A DNA stretch of 64,000 bases from Takifugu bimaculatus (lineage: Eukaryota; Chordata; Actinopteri; Tetraodontiformes; Tetraodontidae), in NCBI GenBank assembly GCA_004026145.2, contig CP034986.1, positions 16,283,304 to 16,347,303 of the forward strand, written 5' to 3'. Shown one piece after another: positions 1-12,548 of the stretch (its first letter is position 1; each line of letters starts with the position of its first letter). The position numbers and the translations under genes were made by a program. Below the pieces are notes generated by a model. That model saw nothing but the letters and a program-made list of their open reading frames with translations. It was not told the origin of the DNA and did not search any database.

Positions 1-1731
1 GTTTGCAAAGTCTTTTCTTTTCATTTGCAAAAGCTCGCTGAGGTCAAACTACACGCCACATGTAGTTACCGTCACACTGAATTACACAAGGTGCCAAGGT
101 GAATTTACTGGGTTATAACAAATAACCACGCCACGGTGTAACTTTTGTTAAGGTTACAAGCGGCTGGTGGGTATACGCAGGCAGCACAATTCTAATGAGT
201 TATTTCTGCTTGATGACCACAGAGCACTCGGAGGGTTTTATGGCAGACCTTTGAATTTTAATGAATGCAAGGTTATGTATTCAAGTACTGGAATGTCTGT
301 TCCCGCAAATAAATCTCTGCACATAACTGCATGGCCAAACATTATACAGGATTGTAAAATTCACAGCTGACATAACATAACAAAATTGGGACCTCTACAA
401 ACAACAACGAGGGCTCATATTGGAATGAGGTGTAGGACCTGCCTATATGGTCTCATAAGAACGTTCGCTGCCTCAACAATAATAAAACACCAGAGCTTAT
501 TGAAATTTTTAATAGCTACAAGTTCCTACACATCCAGATTTTGGACTCAATCTCCTCGTCGCTGAACTGCAGTTGTGTTGCTAAAAGTGCAAAAGATCAG
601 CCTTTTTTCTGTCTGTAGAAATATGGCACAGCCACAAAAGTGCTGACCAGTTTCTACCGGTCTGGATAACATAGAATAGATCTTGATCTCTTCACTGGAT
701 GCATCCTGGCATGGTTTGGGAATAGAACAGCACAGGACTATCCACGCCTGAGTAGAACAGCATCGGAAATTATCAGATCACCACTACCACAGGACATCTA
801 CAGGACATTTAAACTAGGACAAGGAGGGAGTCCTAGCCAGCAGTATGAATGATTGAACGAACTAATGAAATGATAATAAACTTGTTGAAATGATGTTCTA
901 CTGTAAAAAGGATAACAGGAAATAATCAAGCGATATTGCCAAGACTAAAAAAATGGCTTGCAGTTGCAGAAATGTTCCGTGGATTTCGTTGAAGTGAGTA
1001 GACACTCGGCTTCCGTGGGGATGGGTGAGAAGGCCACGAAATGAATGGAGGCAGGTGGCTTGTGATAAGTAGCTGATAGCGAACAGAGGCTCCATGCAGT
1101 CTCGGAGCAGTGGCCTCAGCTGCTAGAGGGAGGACACCGGTCACTTAGCACATGGCTGTTTTCCCTCTCCCCTCAGGGAGCGTCCACAGAGCTCGGACCT
1201 GCGTCTGAGGGACAGTTTCTGCCTCCAGGCACAAGAGTACTGAACACATCAGACTACCGAACAGTAGTTTCTGAATGATTGTGGAGGATGTGGACTATTG
1301 ACTTATTGATTTACTTCTTTAGTTATTTATATATGTGTGGTTTTAATTGTATATTTATTTACCTTTGTTTTTATCAGATGGTTAGTGTTGTTTTTTTATT
1401 TGCACTATTTATGTTTTTAATCGCTACAGGAAAGCCAGAATGCATTTCAATGCATTAGCTGTACTTTGTACTTACATTTATAAACCTTTTATACTTTAAT
1501 GCATATGACAAATAAAGTAAACTTGCAGATGAACGTGGCGCTTCCCAATCTTCATTTTCTTCCTGCCGTACTGTCTATTCAGCCCAGTTTGTCCTTCAGT
1601 CGGTGCATTTGTCCTGAACATTGTCCATGGATCCAGGAGGAGCTATAACTGAAAAAGTTTTTAGCCACAGCTAATTTTACCGTTGGACACTTTCTGTTCT
1701 CCGACTAACGTTTTCCGGTTCTTTCCTGAAG
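1..1731 (+). other. gabrb3: Intron sequence upstream of the gabrb3 penultimate exon
   Basis: This stretch precedes a splice acceptor at 1730-1731 and must be intron if the gene extends off the left edge, which the missing extracellular domain and M1 require. I see no coding exon in it. Its main content is an eroded LINE 3' end at about 640-1530, listed separately. Confidence 0.75.
640..1530 (+). mobile_element. Degenerate non-LTR retrotransposon 3' end (L2/Rex1-like)
   Basis: Conceptual translation around 695-815 gives a broken string with WFGN, then R-TA-EII and LPQDIYRTF. This resembles the C-terminal end of fish L2/Rex1-type reverse transcriptases (family pattern W-GN...R.TA..I...LP...DLY). 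A second stretch at about 1170-1240 resembles the basic end that follows in that family. The element finishes with an AT-rich tail ending in TGACAAATAAAG at about 1507-1518, the kind of 3' terminus these elements have. Stops and frameshifts interrupt all frames, so it is dead. The family assignment is tentative and the left edge is not visible. Confidence 0.5.
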
Positions 1732-4407
1732 GCATCACCACGGTGCTGACAATGACAACCATCAACACCCACCTGAGGGAGACCCTGCCCAAGATCCCCT
1801 ACGTCAAGGCCATCGACATGTACCTGATGGGCTGCTTCGTCATGGTCTTCCTCGCCCTGCTGGAATACGCCTTCGTCAACTACATCTTTTTCGGGAGGGG
1901 CCCTCAGATGCAGAAAAAGCTGGCGGAGAAGGCGGAGAAGGCCAACAACGAGAGGGCGGCCAAATATGATGCGGCAAGGGTGAGTTGGGATGTATCGACT
2001 GGCTCGGATGAAGGCTCGCGGCTGTTGAATCAAATGTAACGCTTGTATAAATGTTTCATTTTTCTCCCTCCAACGTGAACGCGAACGGCCTTGACTAGCG
2101 AAAAGTAAATGTTCACCGGAGATCTCTCGTGGCAACTTCAATGTTGGTTAAACTACTTCACCATCTGTTCCCCACATATGGCTGAATATTCTCATTTCCT
2201 CAGGAGGCAGGTAGTAGGACCGCGTCCCTAAAACGGTCCAATCAGGTTAGAGGTCTTCGCCACTCACGCTCGGTGAGTTGTTCTGTCAACTGAGACCCTT
2301 CAACATCTCCGAGCCGCCATTGCCATCAGCTGACATGGACTTTTATTTCATTTTTCCTCTTCATTTTGCCTCAATTCAAAAACTATTTCCCCATCCATGG
2401 AATGAATCAAGCAGCAGACACCTTCATAATGGCTGCCACATTCTCCGGAGTCTCCATTTTGAATCTTTCATCTGAGACATTGAAATGACGCTCATGCTCA
2501 ATGAAAGCTGATGTATTGAACATGGACGTGGACAAATGCATGCTATCTGTGTGAATATCCCATCCAAGTCATCATGTAAACCACGTTTCTTGCACGTTCA
2601 ATGCAATCTTTAAAAATCTAAAATCATTCAGGAAAATGACCACTTTTAATTTTCACACAGCCGTAGTTCTTTACGTTGTGCGGGGGAAGGGGGGATTTGG
2701 ATATATAAACTATATACTTGGATATATGACAAAAATTAGAAATATTTATTTATATAGTATTTCTCAAACCCTGTTTATCATGCAAGGAATATTCTAATGC
2801 AATACAATTTCAAACACCCTTTCTGTACCATTTCTGTGCCTTCCGTTACGAATCTGTTAGTTTCTTGAAGAACATTACATTTTATAAATATACTTAATAA
2901 TATATTCGAAATATATATATTAGTGAATCATCTCACAGACATGATTGCATCATATCTGGATTTTCTCTTTTAAGTCAAACTGTTTGAAATGCTGCCTGAA
3001 GCGGAGACTCTACAACGCTACCTGAGGGGGCGGATTTGTCCACCTCAGTGGTTTTGTGCCAACTTAATCTTAGTTGGTGTTGTTTCCCCAAAATATCTTT
3101 TAGCATGTCTTGTCTTTGGAATAGGTAGAGGCATCTGATGCAGGTTCAAAACAATGTAGTTCATGCACTGGAAGCGTGTGATGATGTTCCCTCATGTGAA
3201 TAATAAGGCAGGCCTATTCGCTGATGAGTGATGATGTCAATGATCTTGGGATTTGAGTGATTACACTGAAAAATATCTACATTTTATATCATACATACAT
3301 TATTCTGTTTTGTTTTGTTTTTTTAAATACAGTCATTTGCTTTCAAAATCAAAGACAAACAGTCAGTAAAATAGCCACCGATTTGGCCGTCACAAGTAGC
3401 TTCATGAAAAGCCAAAGTAAATCTAAAGTAAGCAGAACTTCCAAATGTGAAAAAGACTGCCACAACATTTGCATGAACAACCATCATTGTTGTTTTGTTG
3501 ACTTGTTTTGCACCGGGCATGTGTGTCAATGATGATGAATATTTGGGGTTTGGAATGGTATTCACACAGGGGCATCTGTAAATGTACCGAGGCAGTCTGA
3601 GATTTTGCTTCTGATCATGTGTGTTATTAGGTAACCGTATATATATATATACTGTACAATTACAGTCGCCGCTGGGTAAACTGCATACGTGTGTATTAGC
3701 AACTTCTGTGATGTACAGACTGATAAATGCAGAAAGGTCATTTTAAAAACCATTTGCTCTCTTTTTTTGTGTGTAACTACCAGTTCTATTCATCAGCCCT
3801 CAAGAAGTGGCGGTTTCTGGATGCACTGACTTGTTGCCATGGCAAAAACGTGACACGGCATTGGCAGGCGTATATATAGACACGGGAGCGAGACTTCAGC
3901 CTTTTGTCATGTCTGGACAAGTCTGTAGAATTTCTGGAAGAGCGCGCCTCAGAACGTCCAGTCATCTCACCCTCTCCTCCGTTTACCAAGACTGACTGTT
4001 TCTAATTTTCTTCTCTCATTCCTCTATTTATTCAGGCAGAGCCGCACGGCCACGGGAACATCCTACTGACCACTCTGGAGATCCATAACGAAGTGGCGGG
4101 AGGTGAGATCACCACCAGCGTGGCAGACATTAGAAACTCTCAGTCCATGGTGCAGTTGGACAGCACGGCCTCGGCGCACATCCAGTACCGCAAGCAAAGC
4201 GGCGGCATCGGGCCGCGCTCGGCCAGCCGCCACTCCCTGGATCGCTCCGCCCAGATGAAACGGAGTCGCCTGCGGAGGCGATCCTCACAGCTCAAAATCA
4301 AAATCCCCGATCTGACGGATGTGAACGCCATCGACCGCTGGTCACGAATCATCTTCCCTTCTGTTTTCTCCCTCTTCAACCTCATCTACTGGCTCTACTA
4401 CGTCTGA
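1732..4407 (+). CDS. gabrb3: GABA-A receptor beta subunit (beta-3 type), last two coding exons, 5' partial
   Basis: Two exons at 1732-1979 and 4036-4407 encode the C-terminal 205 residues of a pentameric ligand-gated chloride channel subunit at inhibitory synapses. Exon one starts in phase after an acceptor at 1731 and carries M2 (TVLTMTTINTHL, including the Asn that sets etomidate sensitivity in beta-2 and beta-3) and M3 (AIDMYLMGCFVMVFLALLEY). It ends AGG before gtgagt. Exon two opens after ttcag with HGNILLTTLEIHNE, contains IQYRKQS, then the basic segment RLRRRSSQLKIKIP with the two serines phosphorylated in mammalian beta-3, then M4 ending YWLYYV and TGA. SSQLKIKIP and HGNILLT point to beta-3; beta-2 has ASQLKITIP and beta-1 ASQLKVKIP. 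The final Asn of mammalian subunits is absent. Upstream exons lie outside the window. Family identity is very sure, subtype fairly sure. Confidence 0.93.
1980..4035 (+). other. gabrb3: gabrb3 last intron
   Basis: The intron is bounded by GT at 1980-1981 and AG at 4034-4035, 2,056 bp. It is AT-rich with a (TA)n-rich patch near 3637-3652. I see no exon or recognisable repeat inside it. Short open frames at 3257-3565 show no family resemblance. Confidence 0.85.
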
Positions 4408-7330
4408 TGGAACCATTACGGTGACCCGTTTCCTGTTGTTTGACTATATGTTTTCCATTTTTGTTCCATTTTGGTCCCGTTTTCTGTTGCTTTTATACAT
4501 AATTGAACCTGCCGTGTTGAAGACTGTCACGTCACAAGGAGAAAAAAAAGAGCTGACAGAAGAAATGACTGTTTTGGACCAAGCACTTGTCAGGAATGTT
4601 TTTATATTTGCAGTCTTTGTATCCTTAGTATGGTCTTTTTATTTTCTAAATATGTACTGTAATTGGGACATGTGACAGTCATTTCCCAATAATTCCCCTT
4701 TGTGTGTAAATAGAGACGATACAAAGCCAGCAATTAAGTAAGTAATACAATGTTTGCAAAAAAACAACCAATTTTTCTAAGTACAAACGCAAAGTGGACA
4801 CTTTATATTGCACAGGTGGTCAGATACAAATGCAAGCAATTCCTGAAAACTCCAATAAGCAAACAAATGTGTGTTTCACTGGTACCCTATGCACTACGAC
4901 TGCATTTAATGATCCACCAAAAAGTAGGAAACCAACTGTTTTTGCCTTTGCTCCTGTCACAAATGCACAAGAGGAAAGACTCCGCATTCCCGGCGATTGT
5001 GACTCAGGTTCCAAATTTTTGTCTGGCGACGCGGCACCTTTTCATGCCCGAGAAAAGCGCCGGATCATTTAGATGGGACGCATAAGCACAAATGTGAGCA
5101 AAACTGCCGTTTTCCCCTCTTTCGCTTCTATCTTCCATCGCTCGCACAAGTAGATTTGCACTCCGGCTGATCCACGTTTCACCAAAAACACTGACTCCCC
5201 AACCCGCCAAGAGCCTTGTAGTCAGCCCACACACAGCCCCGGAATATCTGGATCATTTCCAGGTGTTCCTTTAATTTCCCCTTGTTGATTCTTGTCATTT
5301 GTTCCACACTAAATCAGTTATGGAGAGAGAGTGAAGGGATGAGACCAATCTTCATGTACATAGGTGTGTATGTACATAAAACTGTATATATATATAAATA
5401 TACTGTGTGTGCAACCCAAGATGAAAATGAGCTAATATTGAGCATTTTGTGATTGTCCCACTGGCAGTTAGCTGTCAGACTAGAACAAAAGATTCAACAA
5501 ACAAACATTGGGCTTTAGTCCAGTCCCGTGGAGAACACTGGTTATGTTCCGTCAGATATTCCGCCATATTGAAGATGTAGACGCCGTCTGTATATTCACC
5601 CTCCATGTTAGAGCTCCTGTATGCGCCATCATACAGAAGAAAGTGATGCAAATGGATTTCAGTTGATAGAAGCACCACTGACATCCCGTGTCTTGAATTA
5701 TAAGCACATACTAGCGCTGAATGTATCGGATCCATTGTTCAGGGAGAGGATTATGAGCCATGGTCATCGTTTCTCCATCAGAATGTAATGCCCATTTTTA
5801 CACTGACTAAGGGAAGGCGATTTTAAGAGCGTGTGCATGTGAATAAGTGATAAAATGACAATGAGGAAGAGAATGGTATGTAGCTCTTCTGCCTCTCCCA
5901 ACTCTTGGGTAACTGTTGCCATGACGCCGAAGGTCACAGAGCGATCGGCCAATCACCACTCACAGACGATAATGTACATTTCAAACATATACTTTATACT
6001 CCAAATGTCCATTTTCATGTATGGGAATACATGTAGAAAACTTGATGACACACAGTTGTATCAGTGGTTAAGAAGCTCAGTCTGTACGCCAGTCAGAATC
6101 AAGTGTAAAGTGACATGTAGGCAGACTGCTATGACCAACATCTGAATGTATTGTACTTGGATTGTTGCTACACAAATGCAATTTTATTTATTGGAATAGG
6201 ATCGATCTCAACTCAGAACAATTTGTACTTTGACTGATTTTCTTTTATTTTCTACTGTGTAGATGGAGCAAAGTGCAGGTTTGCTAATGATAACCATGCT
6301 AATAAATCAAACTATTCGCTCAAGGTCGAGGTATAGGAAGAAACGAGGCAGATTAAACACAAACGGACCAAATATACCGGCGATAGTAACAGCTGATTTT
6401 TCAAAAGTGGGACCAGAATTTCTTCCATTTTTTGATGCAAATGCAATTGAAATAGACACGTCAACGATTTGTTCGTCAGACAAAAAAAAAAAAGAGTTAA
6501 TCTGACTCGGACTTGCCACAATATTCCATGTCACTATCTCATCCCGGAAAGTCATGGAACCAGTTTGTCCAAAGACGTTCCAGGCTGCTTTGTGTTGTTC
6601 TTCCAGGCCTACTTGTTCAGTTTACCGATCCCGCTATCAAAAACCATGTTATGCAGTCCGTCATTGTATGAGTATATTTACTATAAAGCTCATTCATGCA
6701 GTTGAATCGTCAACAAGACTTTAGCTGTTAAAAGCAGAAACTTTATCTTGCATGCAACTACAATTTGTAACTTGGGAAGATTGTTTATGAGATATTTTAC
6801 AAACTCACTTATGAGAACTACCACTTGCTCATTTTGACATTATGCTGATGATGACATTATGAGAGCAGACATTAAAAAAAGAGTATTTAAAAAAAAAAGT
6901 CAAAGACTTCAGGTGTTGTATGGCCTTTGTCCCATAATGGAATGTGAAATGTTCTGTGCTGCCACAAAATGTATTTAGGCTTAGATTTATACTGTATATC
7001 TGTATGTTTCTCTTCCTTTTTCAATAGATTATCATGTAAAACCATCAAATAAATGATATACCTTGTACCTGTGTATGTGGTATTGCAAGCATGCATGACA
7101 CTGGACTTTAAAAAGCACCAGCGTTTTGAACATCCCATCAATCATAAAAGGACAATGTAATAAAAACTCGGGACTGTTCTTTACATCCATGCAGGTGCCC
7201 TTGAGCAGGGCACAGATTCCCTGCCTGCAGCTACTCAGCAACTCCCATCTGTATGAAGTGAATTTCATGAATATGTGCCAGAATGTTGAAAAATAACAGT
7301 ACATTTAAGTCCCTGGATAAATAAAAAGTG
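4408..7330 (+). other. gabrb3: gabrb3 3'UTR and immediate downstream sequence
   Basis: The region after the TGA at 4405-4407 is AT-rich and has no coding exon. Possible poly(A) signals are AATAAA near 6301, 7046 and 7320. The 7046 site is followed by T/GT-rich sequence and is a reasonable end. Mammalian GABRB3 also has a multi-kilobase 3'UTR. The exact end cannot be fixed from sequence alone. Confidence 0.5.
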
Positions 7331-8280
7331 AAAAGAAGACCCTGGAGGTGGATGTTTTTATTGAACATGCAGCTTGTACATCAAAACAATATTCATGTTT
7401 CTCCCAGTGGTAGAATAGATTTGGCCATATATAGTAAGGAAATGTGAATTCACACCGTTTTAAGAGTATTATTTCTCATTTTGTACTTATTCAGTGGACA
7501 CTTTCATCATCTGGAGAGGGTTCGATCGCCTCTTTTCACACAGGTTTTTGGATTTGGAACTAACCAACAACAGCACAATGGTGAACAAAATCTGGATCTC
7601 AGTAAGCAAGTCTTGGATCTATTTACCGGAAAATATACTTCAAACATCACAATCATACCAGCTACGATGCGCAAATTGCTCCAGAAGGAAATACCATTGA
7701 GCTCAATGTAGATCTGATAGTAGCCACATTACACCAGCGCCTGTTGCTCGTAAAAGCAACAAAGGTACCAAAACTGATGCTGATGTAAGGAGAGCACTCC
7801 TCAGGACCCTCCAGGGTCGCCTCCATGACTTTCTGAGATGTTCTGCTAGTGTGAGAAGCTATACGTTGCCAACAATAGTAGCTCCGGACAAGGAAAGATG
7901 CAGCCTGTGTATTTAAAGATTGTAATCATCCACTGTAAATACAGCAATATTTACATTGCAAATGAACTAAAAATACATCCACAAAGGGAAAGCAGCCCTC
8001 ACATGAGTACTTCTTGCAGCTGGTTCCTATAAATCTCAACTACAGATCTCATAGAGCACATTTAGAGGTGTGTTAAAGCTGTTACGCCCATTGTGGCGCA
8101 GTGATCACAACATTAGCTTACAGCTGATTTACAGAATCATGTACTGTGCAATCAAGTCCGGAAATCTGCCGTGTGTACGTTTACGCAACGGTCGGAGATG
8201 CAACATTACTGAGGTTTTAAACGATGTGATATTTTTTTAATTATTGTTTTTATAGAAGTGTCAATTACATTTTAAATGCC
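7331..8280. other. Intergenic, no gene seen
   Basis: I see no exon with family resemblance. Short open frames at 7481-7711 lack splice context and similarity. About 7740-7900 looks mildly GC-rich and could be a repeat remnant, but I cannot name one. Confidence 0.5.
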
Positions 8281-8288
8281 TCATTTCT

Positions 8289-8289
<1 letters not shown>

Positions 8290-8330
<41 letters not shown>
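8290..8330. repeat. (CA)n microsatellite
   Basis: About 20 uninterrupted CA units. Confidence 0.97.
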
Positions 8331-8332
<2 letters not shown>

Positions 8333-8944
8333 ACTCACTGTTAATGTGAATGTGCTGTAATGTGTATCAGCATTACTGTAAATGAACAAGTAACTTTGCC
8401 TTGCTAATCCCTTTGCAAACTTGTTCGCGGCATCTCTTCCACGCAATAAAATTCCATCATAATAGTGCAGATTGTGTACAGTTTCTTGTTTTAAAAGATT
8501 CTAATTAGGTCATTAGAATGAGGTCAGCGAGACCAAAGAGACTCACAGGACTATTTTGCATTTTGCCAACAAGAAAGAGCAGAAAACAACAGAGACGTGG
8601 ATGTAATTTGTGGCATCGCATCTTCTGTTTACATGAAAGCTAATTATTATTATTTAAAATTATTCACTATAGGAAAAGTAAATAAAGAAGGCTGAACTAC
8701 AGTAACTGATAGAGTGGCTTATATAAAAACAAAGGAGAAGCTAGCAAACACTGGGCAAATTGTTAACCTGGACCACCAAAAAGCTCTAACAGTTCAGGTT
8801 TAAAGCAGGAAATATTATTCTGGTAACCTTTGCTTGCACAGAAACACTGAGGTTCAGTATGTCCCTGCCACTCCAGGTGTGTCCCAGGGCTCTATTCTAG
8901 AGCACTTACATTTCACTTGTTATAGTTTCCACTAATGAAAGAAT

Positions 8945-9130
8945 CAATCAAATCAAATCAATCTTTATTTATATAGCGTCTTATACAATCAAAATTGTTT
9001 CAAGGCACTTTCCAGAATCCCAGGGCCTGACCCCAGACAAGCAACAGTGGCAAGGAAAAACTCCCCTTTAACAGGAAGAAACCTTGAGCAGGACCAGGCT
9101 TATGTAGGGGGACCCTCCTGCTGATGGGGG
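8945..9130. repeat. Dispersed teleost interspersed repeat
   Basis: The segment runs from 'aatctttatttatatagcg' through 'ggcaaggaaaaactcccc' and 'aacaggaagaaaccttgagc' to 'gggggaccctcctgctgatg'. From memory this text is very common in percomorph genomes and typically ends in GA-rich simple sequence, as here. I cannot name its family with certainty, and no coding capacity is visible. Confidence 0.65.
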
Positions 9131-9136
9131 GGTGGG

Positions 9137-9213
9137 TAGAGGAGAGGAGAGGAGAGGAGAGGAGAGGAGAGGAGAGGAGAGGAGAGGAGAGGAGAGGAGA
9201 GGAGAGGAGAGGA
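9137..9213. repeat. (GGAGA)n pentanucleotide microsatellite
   Basis: About 15 perfect 5-bp units, all purine on the + strand. The tract directly abuts the dispersed repeat and so probably grew from its tail. Confidence 0.95.
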
Positions 9214-10140
9214 TATTGGTCAGTGTCCTTAAACCTACAGAAAATGTAGAAAGACATACAACAGAACCAAGACTCAGAATTCCATTGGTGACATATTGAA
9301 ACATTTATTCCAGTATTGTAACTTTAAGGAACTTCAGCTTTGAGTCCAAACCTCAATTTTTTGAATCACCTATGAGAAAAGTGTTTCCTGTTGGGCAGAA
9401 TAAATGCTTAAACTCCAGCACCCACCATTTTCACAAAATGAAAACACATTTTATAGCAGAAGGTCTTTGAATATATTGTAGCAGTCAGACATATTTGAGT
9501 CAGTAAATCAATACCACCCCCGTGGCTGTACGCAGCAGTGAGGGCAGTAAATAACATAAAAGTAGCTAAACATAGCCAAGCACGCTAATGCACAGAGGGA
9601 AACTGAGGCCTGCACGTGGAATTCTACAATGTTAGATTAGAGATACCTACGCTGATTGCAAGTCCTGAATCAATCCAGTCATGTTGTCACCACATAATTG
9701 TTTAGCATGTTATGCCAAACATGAACAGGAACAAAAGTTACAGTTTTGTCGCACCCTCTGTGCTGCCATTCACTAGCCTTGGTAACAGGTGGAAAATAAA
9801 GCCCTTTGAGCATCAAATGCTCGGTTCAAATCCCCCTAGGTCCACAGTTAACCCTCATATCCTCTCAGGCAGAGAAAATAACAGACTATTTATGGGGAAT
9901 AATTTCAGAAACTGCTGACCTTGCTTCCGTTTCCCTTGTGCCTCTTTGCGGTATATGAGTCCCTCGGGGCACGCGTGGTGGGTTTTCAGTCTTTTCGTTA
10001 ATGTGAATTTAAGTTCTAACCCCAAGGTATGTTTCCCGGTATTTCATTAGATTAATTATTAACAAAGATCATTGTTCAGCAGTTTGAGGGAGGCGGATAC
10101 AGCTGATTAAGGCAGAACAGACGCAGGGTTTGGTCCAACA
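9214..10140. other. Intergenic, no gene seen
   Basis: The stretch is AT-rich single-copy-looking sequence. A B-box-like string GGTTCAAATCC lies near 9821, but the arms around it do not pair as a tRNA T-stem. Confidence 0.5.
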
Positions 10141-10209
10141 TTCCTGTTCTGCTGGAGTCCATCCCAGCAGGCAGCGAGCGAGAGACGGGAATATACCCTG
10201 TCCTTCGCA

Positions 10210-10290
<81 letters not shown>

Positions 10291-10430
10291 CATTTAGAGC
10301 CTCCAATCAACCTGAAGTTCATGTTTTTAATGGTTGAAGGACAGTGTGGAAAACCCACACGGGCACATTGAACACATGCAGACTCCGCATCGAACGCCTG
10401 GAGCCCGAATCGACCCAACACCTTCAGTCC
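10140..10430. repeat. Dispersed fish repeat with embedded CA tract
   Basis: Sequence on both sides of a (CA)n tract matches, from memory, the common fish repeat that reads 'ggagtccatcccagc', 'gggaatataccctg', (CA)n, 'tttagagcctccaatcaacc', 'aaaacccacacgggcac', 'aacacatgcagactcc'. Both flanks remain in the expected order, so the microsatellite expanded inside the element. Confidence 0.6.
10212..10288. repeat. (CA)n microsatellite
   Basis: About 38 uninterrupted CA units inside the dispersed repeat at 10140-10430. Confidence 0.97.
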
Positions 10431-11490
10431 TGGTGGCTCATAGGGAATATCCTGTAAGTGTAACTACTGTTAGCAACTCTGCTGGAGGATGAATACAGCA
10501 CGGTGGATATGTTTGTTTATCCAGGCACCTGCATGACTTCCTGTTCGAGGTACGAGCAGCCTTTGCATCGATTGACCAACCCAAATGGAGATTTGCAGAT
10601 TCCCTGAAAGGGTTTTCCAGCACCCCAGGTCCCAGGAGCAGCTCAGAACTCAGCTCAGTGGGGGAGAAAAACGAAATATGACTCCAACTCATTCCTTCCA
10701 CTTTTCATTGCCACTCTACAAACAGATGTCCCCTCATCTTTTTCTTTTTTTTAACCACGTTCTAAAAGTGTTATTTTTGTTCTTGACACCGCCCGTGGTC
10801 AAATCCCATCACTGCCAAGAGGCTGACAAACAAACAAGATACAGAGGTGCTAATAAAAAACACTCAAGAGGGCTGGAAACCAAAAGTCATCCCGAGGTTA
10901 TTGGAGCGAAACAAAACACGGCTTCTTATTTTACGAGCGGCAGCAGCAGCCCGTCGCCCGGACGAGCTGCCGTTCCCTTTGATTAAAGCCGCCCTGGATT
11001 GTGATGCTGAGGCGAGTGCTCACTGGGAGGATAAGGGCAGCAGCCTGGAGGATTCCTGGGGGGAACCGGGAGCTGAATGAATGCTTAAAACACCTGTGAC
11101 AAAGTTCAGATATTGAAGGGATAAATATTGGAGAAGCAAAATAAATTATAGCTCTGATTTACAGGAAATGAGCTTCACGAGGAATTGTTCTGAATAGGGA
11201 TGGGCAGGTAGCCACCAGTACTCAAGGCAATACACCAAACCTTGTGTTGAGTAGGACTCTGCACAAGAAGATGGTGGTGCCGGTGCCACGTCACGGCCAC
11301 TCACCGCGGCAAATTGACGCCTCACATCCTGTCCAGACAAGCGCAGCGTGCTGTGATTGGCCCCAGTCCCTCGGTCCCTTAATCCGATCAGCGACGCCAT
11401 TGTTGTTTTGAAACTTTTTACAGACGCTCTCGTCGCTCAGCTTGTTTTTTATCTGTCTCATTTACACCGAAGACGTCTCACTGTTGCGAG
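10431..11490. other. Intergenic, no gene seen
   Basis: The open frame at 10585-10986 (133 aa) has no recognisable domain and no convincing splice context. The sequence is moderately GC-rich near 10920-11080. Confidence 0.45.
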
Positions 11491-11499
11491 CGAATGATT

Positions 11500-11820
11500 C
11501 AAGTGTCAAAAAACTTTGTTGTCCATCATGTAGTGACAGGACAACTCAAGCTTTTTGATCTGTCAAGGATTTTTGAGCTGAGAAGCAGAGGGTTCTTGGT
11601 TCCATCCCAAGTGCAGACAAAACATGCAAGATGTTCTGCTTCTAGGGGAAGGTGCCAGGACACCTTCAGAGCACTGCTGAGGTACCGTTGAGCAAGGTAC
11701 CAAACCCACAAATGCTCATCTAGGGCCCTGTGATGAACTGGGGGCTCACCCAGGGGTGGTCGCTGCCTTCACCCATATGTGCACCCCGAAAGGGATGAAG
11801 CGGACAAGATGAAATAAAAA
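11500..11820 (+). mobile_element. SINE-like element (tRNA-derived)
   Basis: A pol III B-box-like string GGTTCCATCCC lies at 11598-11608 after 'gagggttctt', the usual place in tRNA-derived fish SINEs. The body continues with 'aggacaccttcagagcac', 'gttgagcaaggtacc', 'ctcacccaggggtgg' and 'cccgaaagggatgaagcgg' and ends in an A-rich tail at about 11812-11820. These phrases recur in fish SINE-like repeats. The A-box end is eroded. The family name is not assigned. Confidence 0.6.
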
Positions 11821-12540
11821 GATTTAAAATTTTGCCTTTTCTTTACAAAACAATAAAATGGGTGTAAACTGAATATATGACTTTCTGCTTCATAAATAAA
11901 GAAAAAAGCAAAAAATATTTGCCTTCATATCTCTGCTGAGTTCGGCTTCAACCAGCATGGAGACGTTTCAAAACTCTGCTTAGTGTCCGCTGGTGCCTCA
12001 CACGCTCCAAGAAAAACACAGGTGATCACAGGTTGGAGCTCCACCTAGTTTCAGATTTACAATATCTACCAGGTGACCATCTGAGTTATGAGACAAAGAA
12101 AAAAAGGCCACCTCGTGGACAATCTGGATGTCGGAAAACCTTAAAACTCCGATCAAGTCCACATTTCATAGATGCTATGAAGCACTTTTGCAGCAGTTTT
12201 GACTGCAAAAGCCAGAAAGACTGACTGTCTGTGGTTTTGTTAACTAAGACTGGTTTGAAAACACACTCTCAGGTGTCTAAAAAGCACTGCTGTGAGGGAC
12301 TTGAAACAGTCTCTTAGCAACAACGGGCCTTCCACACTCAGGTCATCATTTTAGAATGACTGGAGATAGAGTCCAGGTTAACAAGCTCATGAAGGTGATT
12401 ATCTTTCAGGGTAAATATGAAGGTGAGAATCTCAAGCTTGACCTAAATAGGCCGTCTCACACCCATGAGAGCGTCAAGATCTGAGTTTCTTGTAAGAAAA
12501 ACTCACTGAATGAATTCTTTCTGATGTCTTTCTCTTCTCC
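11821..12540. other. Intergenic, no gene seen
   Basis: No recognisable exon or repeat. The interval precedes the terminal-exon-like segment at 12549. Confidence 0.45.
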
Positions 12541-12548
12541 CCTCCCAG

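Noticed and set aside
3257..3565. Open frames inside the last gabrb3 intron
   Set aside because: No similarity to a known alternative beta-subunit exon and no convincing donor.
9815..9835. Possible tRNA T-arm (GGTTCAAATCC)
   Set aside because: The flanking five bases on each side do not pair and no acceptor or anticodon arm could be placed.
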